From the NCBI GenBank assembly GCA_036897445.1, contig JAYMTL010000055.1, positions 46,870 through 110,869 on the forward strand: DNA of 64,000 nucleotides, read 5' to 3'. This document shows, in pieces, positions 1 through 13,349 of this stretch. Origin of the DNA: Pelargonium tetragonum (Eukaryota; Streptophyta; Magnoliopsida; Geraniales; Geraniaceae). Under the pieces are notes generated by a model. That model did not search any database, was not told the DNA's origin, and worked only from the letters and a program-made list of their open reading frames with translations. Positions within the stretch are counted from its first letter, which is position 1, and every line of letters begins with the position of its first letter. Both the position numbers and the translations under genes were made by a program.

Positions 1-3000
1 GGGGTATACTTGAGAATTTAGGGGAATAGAAAGGCTAGAACTTCAATCCACTTACTTTATTTTATAGCCTTTTTTACGGGGAATTTAGGAGGCTCTTTTT
101 TACTAGATAGGAATTCTCGACTCGAAGTAAGGAAAGTCTACAATTGTCTTTTTAGGTTTTAAGAATGAAAGTCTAAATTAAGGGAACCTTGTACTTTCTT
201 CTGCTAGAGTTATAATGGTTAGGACTTTTACAAGCAAGGCAGTTAAAATTTATATAAACTTCTTCTTATTCCAGAAAGAATTTTGAAGTTGAGTAAGGCA
301 TTTTATAAAAAAAGAAAGCTTGATGGATATCTAGTTGCAACTTCTAACTTTTTAAGCAGAATACCGGAAATTTAGCAAAATCCAGTATCGACTACGCGTA
401 ACGAAAGTATCAAAAAAACCCATAGCTTTTTATTAAGCACTCGGACTAAAGGAGAAGCAAACATAAGATATAGGAGACGCCTACTAATTACTGGAAAAGG
501 GGCTTTGAACTGCTTGTCTTAAATAGGAATAAAGAAACAAAATAGAAAATTCTTGATTATTGCGCAAAAATTGGGTACCCCCACTCCAGATGCCATGTGC
601 TTTATAAAATGACAATTATAAGATTCTGGTACAAAAGTTCTTCGAGAATTGCACAGGAATAAAAATTCCCTAGACACTACGTATACCCAACCCCTTTCTT
701 ATTATATTACCTCCTATTTGTACTAGTTAGTATGCACTATACTGTTCCATTGTATAGGGTGTATAAGTTAGTGTAGTTAGATTGTTAGTCAGTATGGGAG
801 TATGCGCTATGCTGTATAGGTTACTGTATTGGTACTATAGATTGATGGAGGACTTTGCCTGACTGACATTCTTTCTTTTTTGGGGAAGTTTATATAGAAA
901 TAGAAAAAAGTAGGACTTTTGCTGGACTACGCTTTTTCTGAAAAACAAGGTCTAAAATGGAACCCTTATTTTGGAGAACTCTCTTTTTCGACATTTTCAA
1001 TTTCAAAACCCCCCCCTAGTATTAGTATAAAGATAAAGGCACTTTTTACTAAGGTTGCTAAGGAAAGCTTCTAAGTTCCAGAATGCGGTATCCCCTATAT
1101 GAAAAGCTATACAAGGTCCATTTTAACTCTAGAAGCAGTATCTACTTTCAGAAAAAAGCAGGGTTGCCTCTATACAGAAATAAAAAGCGCACTCTTCTGA
1201 AATAGACCTTTGAGACATTGAAATCGAAAAAGATTTGATCTTTTATAACAAGAACAAGGGATTCCCCTATACTATACAGAAAAGGAATAAAAAAAGTATC
1301 CCCTTCTAAAGTCTACACGCAAGCGATAAAGAATCACTTAGATAGAATCTGACCCTATTTTCTCAATTTATCAGAATGTAAGAATCTAAGCTGTTTGGTA
1401 GACAGTAAAGTCAAGTTCCTATTGAGAATTTAGAAGAAAGGTTACATCGGTAGTCGGTTGAGTTGATGCCCGTAGGTTCTAGTCCCGTTATCGAAGTCCT
1501 AGGGTTTGTCTCTTTCTCTTTCTGTTTTAACTGACTTACTTCTTCTTGTTCTTTGTTTGAGTTAAAGGAAATCCCCGGTGCTTACTGCGAAAGATAGTAA
1601 GATAGTCCAGAGTGTCTCAGAATTTGAAAAGGAGTTTTCCGACTCTGGGTCTCAAAACGTATCCAATTGGGAATCGGGAAACTCTTAAAACTAAGGATCC
1701 GGTTTTCCAAGGTCAAGGCAGAGTCTCCAATTCAATTGAAAGGATTAGTTTAGCTTTAATTACATTACCTCTTTTTTTACAGGATCTTTCCTTTTTCTGG
1801 ACTTTGGCAGGTGGTTCTATGCTGAAATACTAAATTAAGTTAATAATAAAGAAGCTCTATTTTACTAGACTTCTTTCTATAATTATCGGTAAGAATGAAA
1901 AATAGAAAAGGTAAGAAAATTTTAACTGTGTGGAATTTTTCATTTCATAGCAAGGGGTCTTAAGAAGGTTTAGCTAAAAATTTTAAGGTTTTTAAGAGTA
2001 AGAAAGAACAAGAAAAGGAGATAGGAGTATAGCAAGGGATTCTAAAATTCAATCGCAAAAAGTCTCGGAAGTTGGTAGGCTAATTCTTTTGTCTTTTTAG
2101 ATAGAATTATAGGATTTCTGTTGTTATCGAGTTCTATAAAAGGAAGTCTTATAGTGGGTGTTTCAGCAAGATAAGGTCTAGGTATGAAGAAGGTTCCGTC
2201 TGAAAGAGGTAAGTAAGTTTAGGAATTTCCCTCTCAATTTCTGAGTAAGGACTCACTTTTATTTATATAGGAGATAGGAGAGTCCAGTACAGTAACAGTA
2301 TATAGATATAGAGTTTCTCTTAGTTCTAGTCAGTCTAGTATAGAGTGTTGTACTATCAGGTAGGTTTTTAGCCTAAAAAGGAATGAAAGATTTTTCTGAA
2401 ACTTCTTAGCTAGATAGAATAGAATCTCCTTGCACTGGCTGGCTTTTGACTTCTCTTTATGCTACTAGGTTTTCTTCTTCCATTACTTATTAGCATCCCC
2501 TCTTTCATCCTGGGATGGTCTTAACTTCCAAGGCTCAACTAATACAAGCTGCTCTAGCAAACTGAGGTACTCTCAGTGGCTTTCATGCTTCCCAGGCTCC
2601 TTCCTTTCTACTGCTTGCTAGAGACCTTCCCTCGACCTGCTCTGAGGGATTAGCAATGTCAAGTTAACTGCTTGCTTAGGAATCTCCTACGGTTTCATTC
2701 TTATCTATATTACTACAACAACACACCTCCAATTCAGGGAAGTTCCATCAAATCCTCAAGGCAAGTTGACTGGACAGTCCTCTAAAGAAAAAAGAGGATT
2801 CTTAGTTCGGCCGGTTAGAACAAAGGCAAATAAAAAAAGGTCCCTGTGTGTACTGAAAAGATAGGATTTAAGGTTCATTCAAGAGAGGAACTGTTAGCTA
2901 AAGCAAATAAAGAAACAGATGTGTCACATGAAAACAAAGAAATTGACAGAGGAAGAATCCCTTATATTATAGCTTTAGTAAATACCCCTTATTCGGAATA

Positions 3001-5290
3001 AGAGAGAATTCCTTAGTTAGGTTAGAAATTAGGACTGTACTCTACAAACCAGGAATCAGAATCTGTTATTTAGTTCTTTTCTAGCTTCAAAACAAGGAAT
3101 TCCGAGTTTGGTCAACTTTATTAGAAGCATAAGTAAAGGATTTTCTAGTGGCCCCTATTACAGAGGTTGAGTTTACAGTAGGTTTCTAAGATTGGACTGG
3201 GAATAACAGAGAGTGTTAGATTCATGTTCCTTCAATCAATTAGCTACCTTAGGAGTATATAGATTAGCGACACTCGGTTCCATTAAGAAATTGTCCAGCA
3301 AGTTGCCCTTTACCGGAAAAGGCAAAGTTTAGGCTCGTTTTCATAGAATTTCCTTCATTGTCAAGAGTTAGCTACAAGTCCCAAAAGACTAGTCCCTAAG
3401 AATCACGTTCTAAGAGCTCCACTTGCATTCCTAGCAGCACAGGCTTACACTGGCTAACAAAGTTAGGATTCTCTATATTCAGTTATCCTCCATTAGCTGC
3501 AAGAGAGGTAGACCTTCTTTACAAAATGACCTTTAAGATAGTTTACGAATTATTAGGAAGATAGATTTGCCTTCTTTCAACTGCTTTCACTAAGACAAGA
3601 ATCTCTTAAACTCCTTTGCCCTTCAGCTTAGAACAATTCTTTTCTTTAACTCCTTAGCAAGTCCCGCTCCAGAAACCCACTTCAACTAGATATGACTTTG
3701 GCTTACAGAGTATAGATTAGCTACACTGACTTGGCTATAGAGTAGTTTCCGCTTGCAAAAGTAGCTACACTTCCTATTAGAAACCTATACCTACGGAATT
3801 CCACTGGAAACTCTTTATTAAAAAATTTTTTCTTCATTTTGTCAAAAATGTGAGAGACATCTTTCCTAGGAGTCCTCAATTTCTAAGCTTTTCTTGTCTA
3901 TCTAAGTGACTTTGTACCTCTTATTAAATTAAGACTTTTTTGGTCCTCTCTTTATTCACTTTCTGAAACTATACTTGATTGAGAATCTCCTCAATAACTT
4001 TGTAATATAAACTCTTTCACTTACATTGAATTAGGATCTCAGAACTCCGCCCTTGACCTTGAAAAAGGGATACCAGCTACCTAGAAAATAAGAATCCTTA
4101 ATCAAATAAATGACTTCCTTAATGTAGTTTGACTTTTCCGATGTTTTACTGGAAACTAATTACTATTTAAGATGGAAAAAGTAACAAGAGAAGACCGGGA
4201 AGGCGTTACCTTCCCTCCCTAAAGACTAAGAGAACAATCTAATACGATTCTATCTATAGAGTATAAGATAAAACAAGGAATTAGAACACTATATGTTTAG
4301 GTGCGATAGCCCTCATGTTCTAGTAGCCTATAAGACTCTATGTACTAGGACAGGGAATAAGACACTAGGTATTGCTTAGCTCCTCTCTCTATAGCTTCGA
4401 TTCCTTCAGTTCCTGCTACTGTTGTCTGGCTCCATCTCTAGCATCTACTGTCTCAGGTTAGGACTAGGGTTAAGCTTCTGGTGTTAGGGCTATGGGATCA
4501 GCAAGAGGTTTAGCGAGTGGTAGAGCTCATGCAAAGAAGTAAGTCAAAGTCAGTTAGAGTCGTGGGTTACGCATGTGTACGTAGATTTATTCAGGTATAG
4601 GCTTAGTTGCAGTAACAACCTCCTTCCGTATGACTCTAGTGGGGGTTCTATATCATGTATATAAAAAAGGAATTCCAGGTTTTAGAACGGAAGAAGGTCG
4701 TGTAAAATAAAAAGAAAGAGGGAGCTAAAATCCGAAAATCTCCTAACTGAAAAACCTAGAACTTTAAGAAGTGGAACTAGAAAACCTTGATTTTTAAAAC
4801 TGGGAATATCAGATACTGAAAACTTTGTCAAAACCCTAGACTTTATTATGACTGACCTTTCCTGACTTTAGACTCCTGCCCCTATTAGAATTAGAACCCC
4901 AGATAACTTTAAGACTTTATTAAAAAAAGCTGCTAAGATAATAAATCAAATCCCGTAGCCTATAGAAGTTAGATAGTATGTTCATACCCTGTTTCAGATT
5001 CCTACCTGTCCCAAATCCCAAACTTTTACCAAACTGAGCTAAACTAAAAGAAGTTTCATGTCCTACTCAAAAGGATTCTGCCTTATAGACCTTTCAGTCT
5101 AGAGGGTTCCTATAAGGAGCCTCCTTTTCATTTATTTGTAAGGGTAGCCCTTAGCCTTAGCAAAGACCTAACAAAAAAGTCAGTATAAAGTCTAATCGGG
5201 GCTTGGTAAACACAGAGTGTATTAGTTTCTTTTTTGGAAATTATTTACTTATCTTCTAGCAGGGAGTTTTTCCAGGGTTCCGTTAGTTTT
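1..5290. other. gene-free sequence with GC-richer patches
   Basis: Nothing here reads as a gene; the only frame above 60 codons (1612-1833, alternative start) has no recognisable motif. GC-richer patches lie at about 2440-2760, 3380-3760 and 4320-4620. Read on the minus strand, the first is purine- and AAG-rich like the R1 repeats described further on. A run of 8 C sits at 1009-1016. Small hairpins occur at 2561-2577 (ACTGAG/CTCAGT, 5-nt loop) and 2778-2798 (TCCTCT/AGAGGA). Copies of GGAATTCC lie at 3096, 3795 and 4669. Confidence 0.6.
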
Positions 5291-6424
5291 AGAGTATCCG
5301 GGTAAATAGAGGCGGGGTTGAGGGGGTGCTGTCTACTTGTTTTAGTGTTCTAGGGATTAAGATTAATAAAGAAAAACCAAGGAGGGGAAGCAGGTCTAGC
5401 TCTGGAGAAGATATGTCTAATAAATTGAATAAAAGAAGTTCCTGCTCAGGGATTGAAAGGGAATAGGTAAACCCTTTTTTATTCGTAAGGTCTTGTATTA
5501 TAGGTTTACTATACAGGGAATTTCTAAGCAAGTGTCTACAAAATCTTATCTATCTATTTCTAAAGAAGGACTTTCATTTAATAAATTTAGCAGCTACAAA
5601 GGCAGGTGTAAGAAAGCTAATATACGGGTTCCCGGACGGACCAAGTTCTAGTTGAAAGTTATAAGGGAATGAAAAGGATTAAAAGAATTTAATGGGCCTG
5701 TTAGCTACGCATCAGGAGTTTACTAAATAGAGTCCCTAGGAATCCCAGTAATATTCAAGCTACAAGTCTTACCGATATACAGAGTAAGAGTCTAGCTTTT
5801 TAGGTATACCCCTTTGATTTGAGATATAACATTTTGTTTTCTAAGGTAAGTAGTCCGCTTGTAACTAACCGGATATTTTTTTACCCTACCTTCCAAATTT
5901 ATATCAATAAGATTTTGAAAGATTCAAAAAGAATGCCTATTATAACTCTTGACCTCTAACCTTGTTAGCCTATAGTAAAGTTCTATAAAACCTCAGTAAC
6001 TAAAAACTAAAAAAAAAAGCTGCCTGCAGAAAAGGCTCTGCCTTGCTATCATGCAGTAACTTTCTAAGTAAAACGTAAGTGGAGGCCCCTTTTTATATTC
6101 TAAAAGGAATTTTTTAGTCTAGAATTCCCTAAAAAAATCCGAGAAAAAGTAAACCAATAGGTTGCGTGGTAGTTTTTTTAAGACGGGGTCGAGTAATAAA
6201 TATAAAGTTGAAATTTTACAGGGGCCCTGCTGGTCTAAATGAAATAAAACAAGAAAAGGGGCCCCTTCTTTTTTATAAGCAATATCAAGCTGTACCCCGA
6301 ATATTTGAAAGTAAAAAGGAGTTTTTCTATTTTCGAGTACTTCTTTTTCGAAGACTTGTGTCAAGAATTTTATATTGGGGATACCTTGCGGGGGGTTTTC
6401 AGAGCAGTATTAAGAGCTGCTTTA

Positions 6425-6435
6425 CCCCCCCCCCC
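6425..6435 (+). repeat. homopolymer run of 11 C
   Basis: Eleven consecutive C residues in sequence of about 36 % GC. A second run of 8 C is at 1009-1016. Such runs slip easily during replication and sequencing, so the exact length is uncertain. Confidence 0.8.
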
Positions 6436-7059
6436 AGTCGTAGATAAATTTTTACTAATTAGAGGATCAAGAAACTTTACCTGCTAGTGATTTTTGTAGT
6501 GGGAGGGAATCCTAAGATCCAAAACCAAAAGAGTAAATATAAAAAACCTATTGAGTTAAGAAATTAAGAGCAGCGCCCCTCTCAAGTTTTCCACAACCTA
6601 GGGCTTTCCTTATACTTCTTTTTTATTTTATACCGGTAAATAGAGTACTCAATTAAGGTGGTGCTGCATTTTAGAAAGTAGATTCACTGCTAAAAAGTTT
6701 TGTCTTGTTTGAAATCCTTTTACTTATAAGCTCTCCCTTCTAGCTAACTTACTAAGGAAAAACCCTAGCTCTTGTAAACTCTCGACTCCAATAAAAGACA
6801 CTAGACTTTCCATTTCCTGACTTTATCAAGAACCAGTTACCCAAGAGCTCTCTATAACTCTTTTCTTTCTTTTACAAGAAACTCATTACTTTCAGTGACA
6901 AAAAACCAAAGTGTCCTTTTATAAGCCAGACTACTTTCTCAAAAATGAGATACCGATTCTATATCTTTAAGTTTAGCAATGCAATAAGAGTTAAGAGTTT
7001 CACGTCTTTATAATATAAATAGTATACGGTATAAGTTTCTTTAATAATTGCGAGTATAA

Positions 7060-7073
7060 TATAATTAATTATA
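7060..7073. repeat. AT-only 14-bp perfect palindrome
   Basis: TATAATTAATTATA is its own reverse complement and lies inside a patch made almost wholly of TAAT/TTAG words (about 6990-7130). It could act as an easily melted site, but nothing in the sequence shows a role. Confidence 0.5.
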
Positions 7074-8299
7074 AGCATAAGCTAAGATATTTAATTAGTT
7101 TAGAAATTAGTTAGTTAATTAGCTTGCTTATTGTCCCTAGATGGAATATATAAGAATTGACTTTCTTGCTTTGGATTTAAGATTAAGAGCTTTATCTAAG
7201 TTCTTTCGTTCCTAGCCAAGGGTTTCTAGGTTTGTTCCTCACCTATTTACTATACAAATCGAAGGTTCCCTGCTCTACTCGAGAGTCGTTTTATTGATTT
7301 GACAGTTATAGCGTGCATCCCAAAGCTAGGAACCCTTCACTTGCAATGCGTAGGATACCGCCCTAACCAGGAAAGAGGGGACTTTAGACTGAAGAATTCC
7401 TTATCTTTCCTCTGTAAAAAGTCAGGCTGATATACCTGCCAGCTTTCTAAAAAGCCCTTCCAATTTCCTGCGGGAGCCCTTTAAAAAGGAGAATCAATTC
7501 ACACAATATCGAAGTTACTATCTCGAAAGCCTAGAATCTCAAATATCTTTAGTCAGTGTTTACCTATTCGACACGCCTCAAACTTTTTTTTATAGAATTC
7601 TTTTGAATTGAATGACTTTTAGAGTTTACATTTATAGATTGAGAAGGGATTCCCCTTACTCTTTGCTTTGTTCGCTAGACCCTCTTTAGAATCTCCAAAG
7701 CCTCCTAGTTTCACCAAATTTAGCTTACCCGCTTTATAAGTTATAAGTTTAGTAAAAACAAAGGAACATACATACAGACTCCTCCTCTACCAGCAGTCAA
7801 AGCCAAATAAACAAAGGAAACGAACGACTTTCAATCGCGAAGAACTAAGTACTACAAACCTAATTGAATTAAAACCCTATATCTCTTTTCTTCTAAGGTC
7901 TATTCCATGTGTTAAAAACAAGAATGAATATGTCCAGTAAGTTCCCCTATTCGACCTAAAGGCCCCTTTATTTACCATCAAGATTTAATAAAGATAATAT
8001 ATCCTTCTTGAATTGCTTCCTTACTTTTTTTATAGGCTTATCCCACATAGAAAGGGCCCTTTTAAAATTGAGAAGAGGAGTAAGAAGCAGCGGGTTTGAA
8101 TCCGAGTATGAAAGCAGGTAAGCAATAGATGGGTATGTAAGGTCTGTATATTCAATACACTATCTTCTTTTTCCCCTCCTCCGGATGCCTTTAGAACAAT
8201 AACCATTACAATATTCCCTAGAGTTTCTCTCGTAACAGCAAAGAAAAAGGAACCTTAATACTAAAAAAAAATTTTTATAAATAAGTACAATAGGCTTAG

Positions 8300-9080
8300 G
8301 GAATAGAACTCCTAGGATAACTATCAGCTACAAGAAGAAGACTCCTATCTAAGGTGTGAAGAGTCTGAAATAAGGGATACAGTAAGCAAGTTTAGCTACA
8401 AAAGAATCCAAGGAAGGTTTTTGTTCTTAAGTCTAGGTATTAAGATTCAGAATATTAAATAATTAGAGCTAAAGCGAATTTCGAAAGAATGCAGTCAAAA
8501 GTTTTAGTAGCTATTTACTTTTGTGTCCCAGGTTTCAAAAGTCTATAACTAATAAAAAGTAAGAGGAATTCTATTTCAAAAAGGGTCTTAAGAAAAAAGG
8601 TAGGGCTACAAAGGTAATGTAATTAAGGTAGAGAGTAAGATACAGAGTCTAGCTCTGAGGAAAGGTACAGCTATAAAGACCCGTAAGCATAAGACCCGGC
8701 TGCAGAAGACTAAGAAAGGTATATCCCATAAGACAGATAAGGCTCGTAAGACAGGTGCTCTAAAGAAAAAGTATGCAGAAGAGTAAGTAACAAACAAGAG
8801 GAAGACACCTTACTAGAACTCCGGTAAGATATAAGAATTAAACACTCTATCCATTACCAAAAAAAGACTTTATTAACAATTAAGTAACTATAAATAAGTA
8901 CTATAATAGGTACAGGCAGTAAGAGGTTTGGTACCAGCTGCAATAAAACGGGGACTATAAGATACAGAGTACAGGTGTTTAGCTGCAAGGACTCGGATAG
9001 CTAAGAAGAAAGCTACAAGCATTATCAAGACAGGTAATAAGATTCTGAAACAGGGGGAAGGCAGTTATTACAAAAAAAGT
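8300..9080 (+). repeat. R1 dispersed repeat, best-preserved AAG-phased copy
   Basis: This stretch is purine-rich, with AAG recurring at multiples of three. Its core begins AAGATACAGAGTCTAGCTCT at 8637 and contains AAAGGTATATCCCATAAGAC near 8716 and AAGACAGGT near 8748. The same words recur in the same order at 20942-21060, with small insertions and deletions. A second part (about 8950-9050) resembles 24050-24190, sharing AGATAYAGAGTWCAGG followed by a GGTAGCTAA/GGATAGCTAA word. One frame stays open from 8604 to 8786 without a usual start. It would encode about 60 residues, 16 of them Lys (mostly AAG) and 4 Arg. I infer an old, degenerate repeat, perhaps derived from a minisatellite or a basic-protein coding repeat. 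It matches no family I can name. Confidence 0.5.
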
Positions 9081-11183
9081 CTAAGTTTCCTATCTAACTA
9101 AGTACTTTAAACATGAGACATGAGAGTTGTATTGTATGTCTGACTCGCTACCCAGAGTAAGGTTTATCAGCTTATGGATAGAGCTTACTAAATAGGGGAG
9201 GGGTTAAATACAAAATTTCTGCTCGAAAGTAATTTAGTATCCCGGTTTTAAAGAATGCAATTTTAGGGAGTACAAAGGCTCTTAAGAAGTGGGATATAGG
9301 GTTCTTGTAACAGTAAAAGAAAAAAATCTTAATTTGTTTTTTACATCTCAAGAACAAGGGCTTTCAAGATTTCCTATAGACATATAAAGTATAAAAGCTC
9401 ACAGGGATACCCCCTAATTACTTAGAGTCTGTATACTTCTTCGGGGATGATTTTCTTAAGGATAAGGAGAGAATATCTGCAAGAATATTAAATAACTGGG
9501 GTTTTTTTCTATCTAGACGCCCATCTTCGGGTATAGAAACTACGTAAAGATCCAACACGAGCGAGATTTGTGGCATTGTAAGTTCATAAAGGACTGTACT
9601 TTTTGTGCGATTTTACTTGAATTCTTATAATAGGGGATCCATATCCCAGATAAGGCTGACTGCATAAACAGGATTTCCTTTATAAAGCTATGAGGGCCCT
9701 CCCGATAAATCTTAATTAAAATTAATAAGAAAAAGTCATATAAAAACCCCGGTAAACTTCGCCGTTAGTAGGAATCGCTTAGGTAAAGTTTTCGTGGATA
9801 CGTATATACAATGCAGTTTTAGCTCTCTCTTAAAAATGAAAGTTACATTACACTAAACCTACTTACAAGTAAATTAAATGAAAAAGTCTTCTTAAAAATG
9901 TTTCGTCTAACTAATCCTTGTTTCTATTGTTTAGGAGCTTCTAGTAATATCCTCGGGAAAATCTTAAGGAGGGGTCTATGAAATACTCGTAACAAGCAGT
10001 CCCTTTTTGTTTAAGATTATGTCCTTTTTAAGCTCGCAAGATACTCTTTTTGGAATTATATGCTAATTGCTTAGTCAGTGTTTGAGTAAATTGATAAAGA
10101 TTACAAGTGTTAAAAAGGACTTGCTTTTGTTTATCTTGTAGTGAGTTTCCGGAGTTAAGTAAACCCCATAAGTCTTCAACGCAAAGCTTAGAATTTACTA
10201 TTCTTTTAGAAGCACTGTCATACCCAAATTATAAGCAGAAGGCCCCGATTAGGATACCCTAGAGCTTTGATTTAATGCTTTTTGGCTACTTATTAAGGAT
10301 ATCTTGCATTTACATACCTATAAGGCATTACTTCCAAGTTCCAGCGCGCCCGTCTAAGGGGATCCTGCGTTGGTTTATTATAATATAGGAAAAGCTTGCG
10401 TAATAAAAATTTCTTTTTAACGGGCCATAAACTAAAGGGTAAAGTAGCGCTTTGGTCCAAGTTTTTTCTTTAGGGGACTTTTTTCTCACATGTATTTCAT
10501 AAAAAAGACTGAGTCTAATTTAGGATCTACTTCAAAATGCGGAAACCCTTTCTTTATATTATTCAAAAATAGGTTATATTCCCCCCAATGCATAAGCAGT
10601 CAAATTCCTTTTTAATAGAGTGCACTCAATTATCATTATCTAAAAAGATCTTTCTTACCTTGAGTTGAGGCGAGGTCCGAGTAATAGGAATCTCAAACAT
10701 AAGGGATGTTTTCTCTTATACTAGATTAACTTCCCTCTTTAATAGTCTAGAATAAAAAACCGGATTTTCCCGAATCTGTTACTATTAAGGGCCCTAATTT
10801 ATATTCTAAGTCAAGCTCAGATTAAGCTTAACAGGGTTTCCTATCGGATTAATTACCAAAACAAGAAACTACACTAATAGAGTAGCCTAAAACCGCAGTC
10901 GAAAGAACTTGCTTTATACTTTGGGACTCCTCTTTTTTACCTTTCCAGAGCAGCAGGTTCTAGTAGTTAAATTTTGAGTTTAGAGGGGATTTTTTCATGT
11001 AGAAGGAGGTATACTCGAGTTTTAATTAGCCATAGACTTTAAGTGAATGAAAATCTTAAAGAAAAATTAACTAATTCAGGTAATTTCCTTAGGAAGCCTT
11101 ATAAATATGAGCCCTAGTGGTGTGAATAACACAAATTTTTGTAGGGAGCTCCCAAATACCCCCAAAAATCTACTTTTACAAAT

Positions 11184-11205
11184 TGCTTAGTTAGCAAACT
11201 AAGCA
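11184..11205. other. hairpin, 9-bp perfect stem
   Basis: TGCTTAGTT and AACTAAGCA form a perfect 9-bp stem around the loop AGCA. No T run follows, so it is not a typical bacterial terminator. In a genome this rich in palindromes a few such stems are expected by chance. Confidence 0.4.
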
Positions 11206-13313
11206 CTAAAATAGGGACTGCCCCAAAAGAGCAAAAACCTAGCGAAAGTATCCTTTATAAATAAACCGTGGTAATAAGCTAAAAATCCAAAAGGTTTCCT
11301 TAGTTCATTTTTATTAAAGTAAACTAAATACCAAAGCTTTATTAAAATGAAAAGGAGCCGCAGGCAATCCATAAGGACAAACAAAAAGCGGGATATTTAA
11401 AATGTATTAAAAGGTCTTCCCAACAAGCTAAAGTGCACCTAACAAAAATGAAGAGAAATCTTGTATTATAAACAGTGGAACTTCCAGTTTAATGAATATG
11501 AGAATTTTCTAGAACTATACGCGTAAGAAATTCTACTAGAGAATCTTACTTTTCTTAATTTCGTAACTGGTGGTAGTGGATACCCTTGTCGATGCCATAA
11601 AAGATTTAGATACTAGGTTATAAGCAAAAGCTAGCAGGGCGGAATGGCCCGGTATAAAGAGCTTCCTTTGTAATTAAAGTTTCTTTAACTAAATTTATAC
11701 TGTTCACTTTCCTTTTAATTCTTTTTGCATAGGTACTCGTTTCTGCAATAAAAAGAGGAAGTTTTGAATCCTCGAATTAAACACTACGATTTTATTCTTA
11801 TAAAATCCCGCGCAGGATTTCTGATTTTACTTAAGCGCTTTTCTTTAAGAACCCTGATCTAATTAAATACAGAACCAAAACTTAGTTTATAAAGTCAACT
11901 ATCGCAGGCCCGAACCTAAAGTATTAGAACTAGGATGAAAAAGCCCATACGTAAGTTATTACGGTAGTAAGAATAAGGACCTATTTACATATTAAGCACT
12001 CTCTTTGGAAACCTCCTCTACCTTCACCTTTTTATAGTGATTCTAGTGGTACTTGATTCATAAAGAGTTTATTACCTTTTTTCTTCATTTTGTAGTCATA
12101 AATTCCCTGTTAGCGGACTTGGGATTCAAAAAATAGACTTACTTGACAGGACTTACTTAGAAAGTTTTAAGAGCTTATTGTAAAGGTAAGCTAATACTTG
12201 CATACCCAGGGTTTTCATTATAATGGTGGCAGGCAGGCTTTTGATTTAGCGACCTTTGCCCTAATGAAAATGAAAGTAAATTTAAGCACTTTGTTGGCAA
12301 GAGATACCCTAAGTATACAAAGGGGGCATTTTTCTTGTACTAGCTTGTAAAATATACATAGAAAATAACCCATATTAGATTTATGGATCTCGTTAATTTA
12401 TATTGGCCCCAGGGAATTGACTTCGAAGAGTCTTAATAAAATTGACTATACCAAACTCAATATTTCTAAAGCAAGGAGGTGCACTTTGAAAATTAGATAA
12501 CAATTAAATTCTTAGTCATAATTTTAAGAGCAGAAATTCTTTAAAACAGGATTACTATAGTACCATAATTGAGAATTTAAACAATTAATTATATATATAG
12601 AAGATAGCTCCTAAATATTGTATGTACTTAAACCGACTAGAACCCCGGAATAAAAAAAGGGAAACTACATAGGTTATTACTACGCATTAAAGAGCACGCA
12701 AATGGGCATAGAATACTAAAAGAATACAGTTAGATAGCTTTTGTTATTTTCTAAATCCAAAAGCCTTATTAAAAGTTTGCAAAGTTCAAGATTGAAGCCT
12801 AAGCCGCGTACCTAATCTAAATAACACTTAAACTTTTTTTAGTTGTCAGAAAAGCCAAAATCTTCCTTATTAGGTGCCTCTATTATGACTCAATCCTGGG
12901 GAAATTTCTTTCAGGAAACTACTTTATTCAGTTTTCAGGGCGAGAGTTTCTTGTATTTTTTTTTGTATAAAACTAAGTTAAGCGTCTGCTTGTTGTATAA
13001 AATGACTCGTGATTTGAGGAAAACTATATAGTTGAAAGTCTATACTTACTTCTAAAACTCCAAACAGAATCTGGGGTTTCCTTTTTTTACTTCGCTATCC
13101 TATTAAATTGCTCTGTTTAACGTACTTTTTATAAAACTTTCAAGCTTTTTTAGTACTGACTAGCTAGATTTTTTTATGTAGGCTCTTTACCGATACTCTC
13201 TAGATATTTTGATGAATTCCTAGTAGAATTTGATTAGTTTATATAATGTTTTATATAGAATCCTGTTTAGAGATGCCAGAAATATATGCGTATAATATAG
13301 ATGGGCGGAAAAG

Positions 13314-13349
13314 GACACTCTTTTTTTTCACAGTTTTTGCTGTGGTGTC
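13314..13349 (+). other. two-part hairpin with T-rich bulge
   Basis: An outer stem GACAC/GTGTC (13314-13318 with 13345-13349) stacks directly on an inner stem CACAG/CTGTG (13329-13333 with 13340-13344). A 10-nt T-rich bulge lies on the 5' side only and a 6-nt T-rich loop closes the inner stem. This is clear in the sequence; any function is unknown. Confidence 0.4.

Larger units (their letters stand above)
5291..8299. other. gene-free sequence; poly-C run and AT-rich patch
   Basis: No recognisable gene. Octamers GTCTAGCT at 5394-5401 and 5790-5797 lie in R1-like context: the second is preceded by GATATACAGAGTAAGA, close to the R1 core at 8637. Three mutually overlapping frames of 60-93 codons (6119-6364 minus, 6166-6447 plus, 6305-6487 plus) reflect a local shortage of stop codons. 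None is convincing. The plus frames run into an 11-C tract (6425-6435). About 6990-7130 is the most AT-rich patch nearby, with the 14-bp palindrome TATAATTAATTATA at 7060-7073. Confidence 0.55.

Noticed and set aside
6119-6487. Three overlapping open frames on both strands
   Set aside because: Overlap in several frames reflects local stop-codon scarcity. The products have no motifs and run into the poly-C tract.
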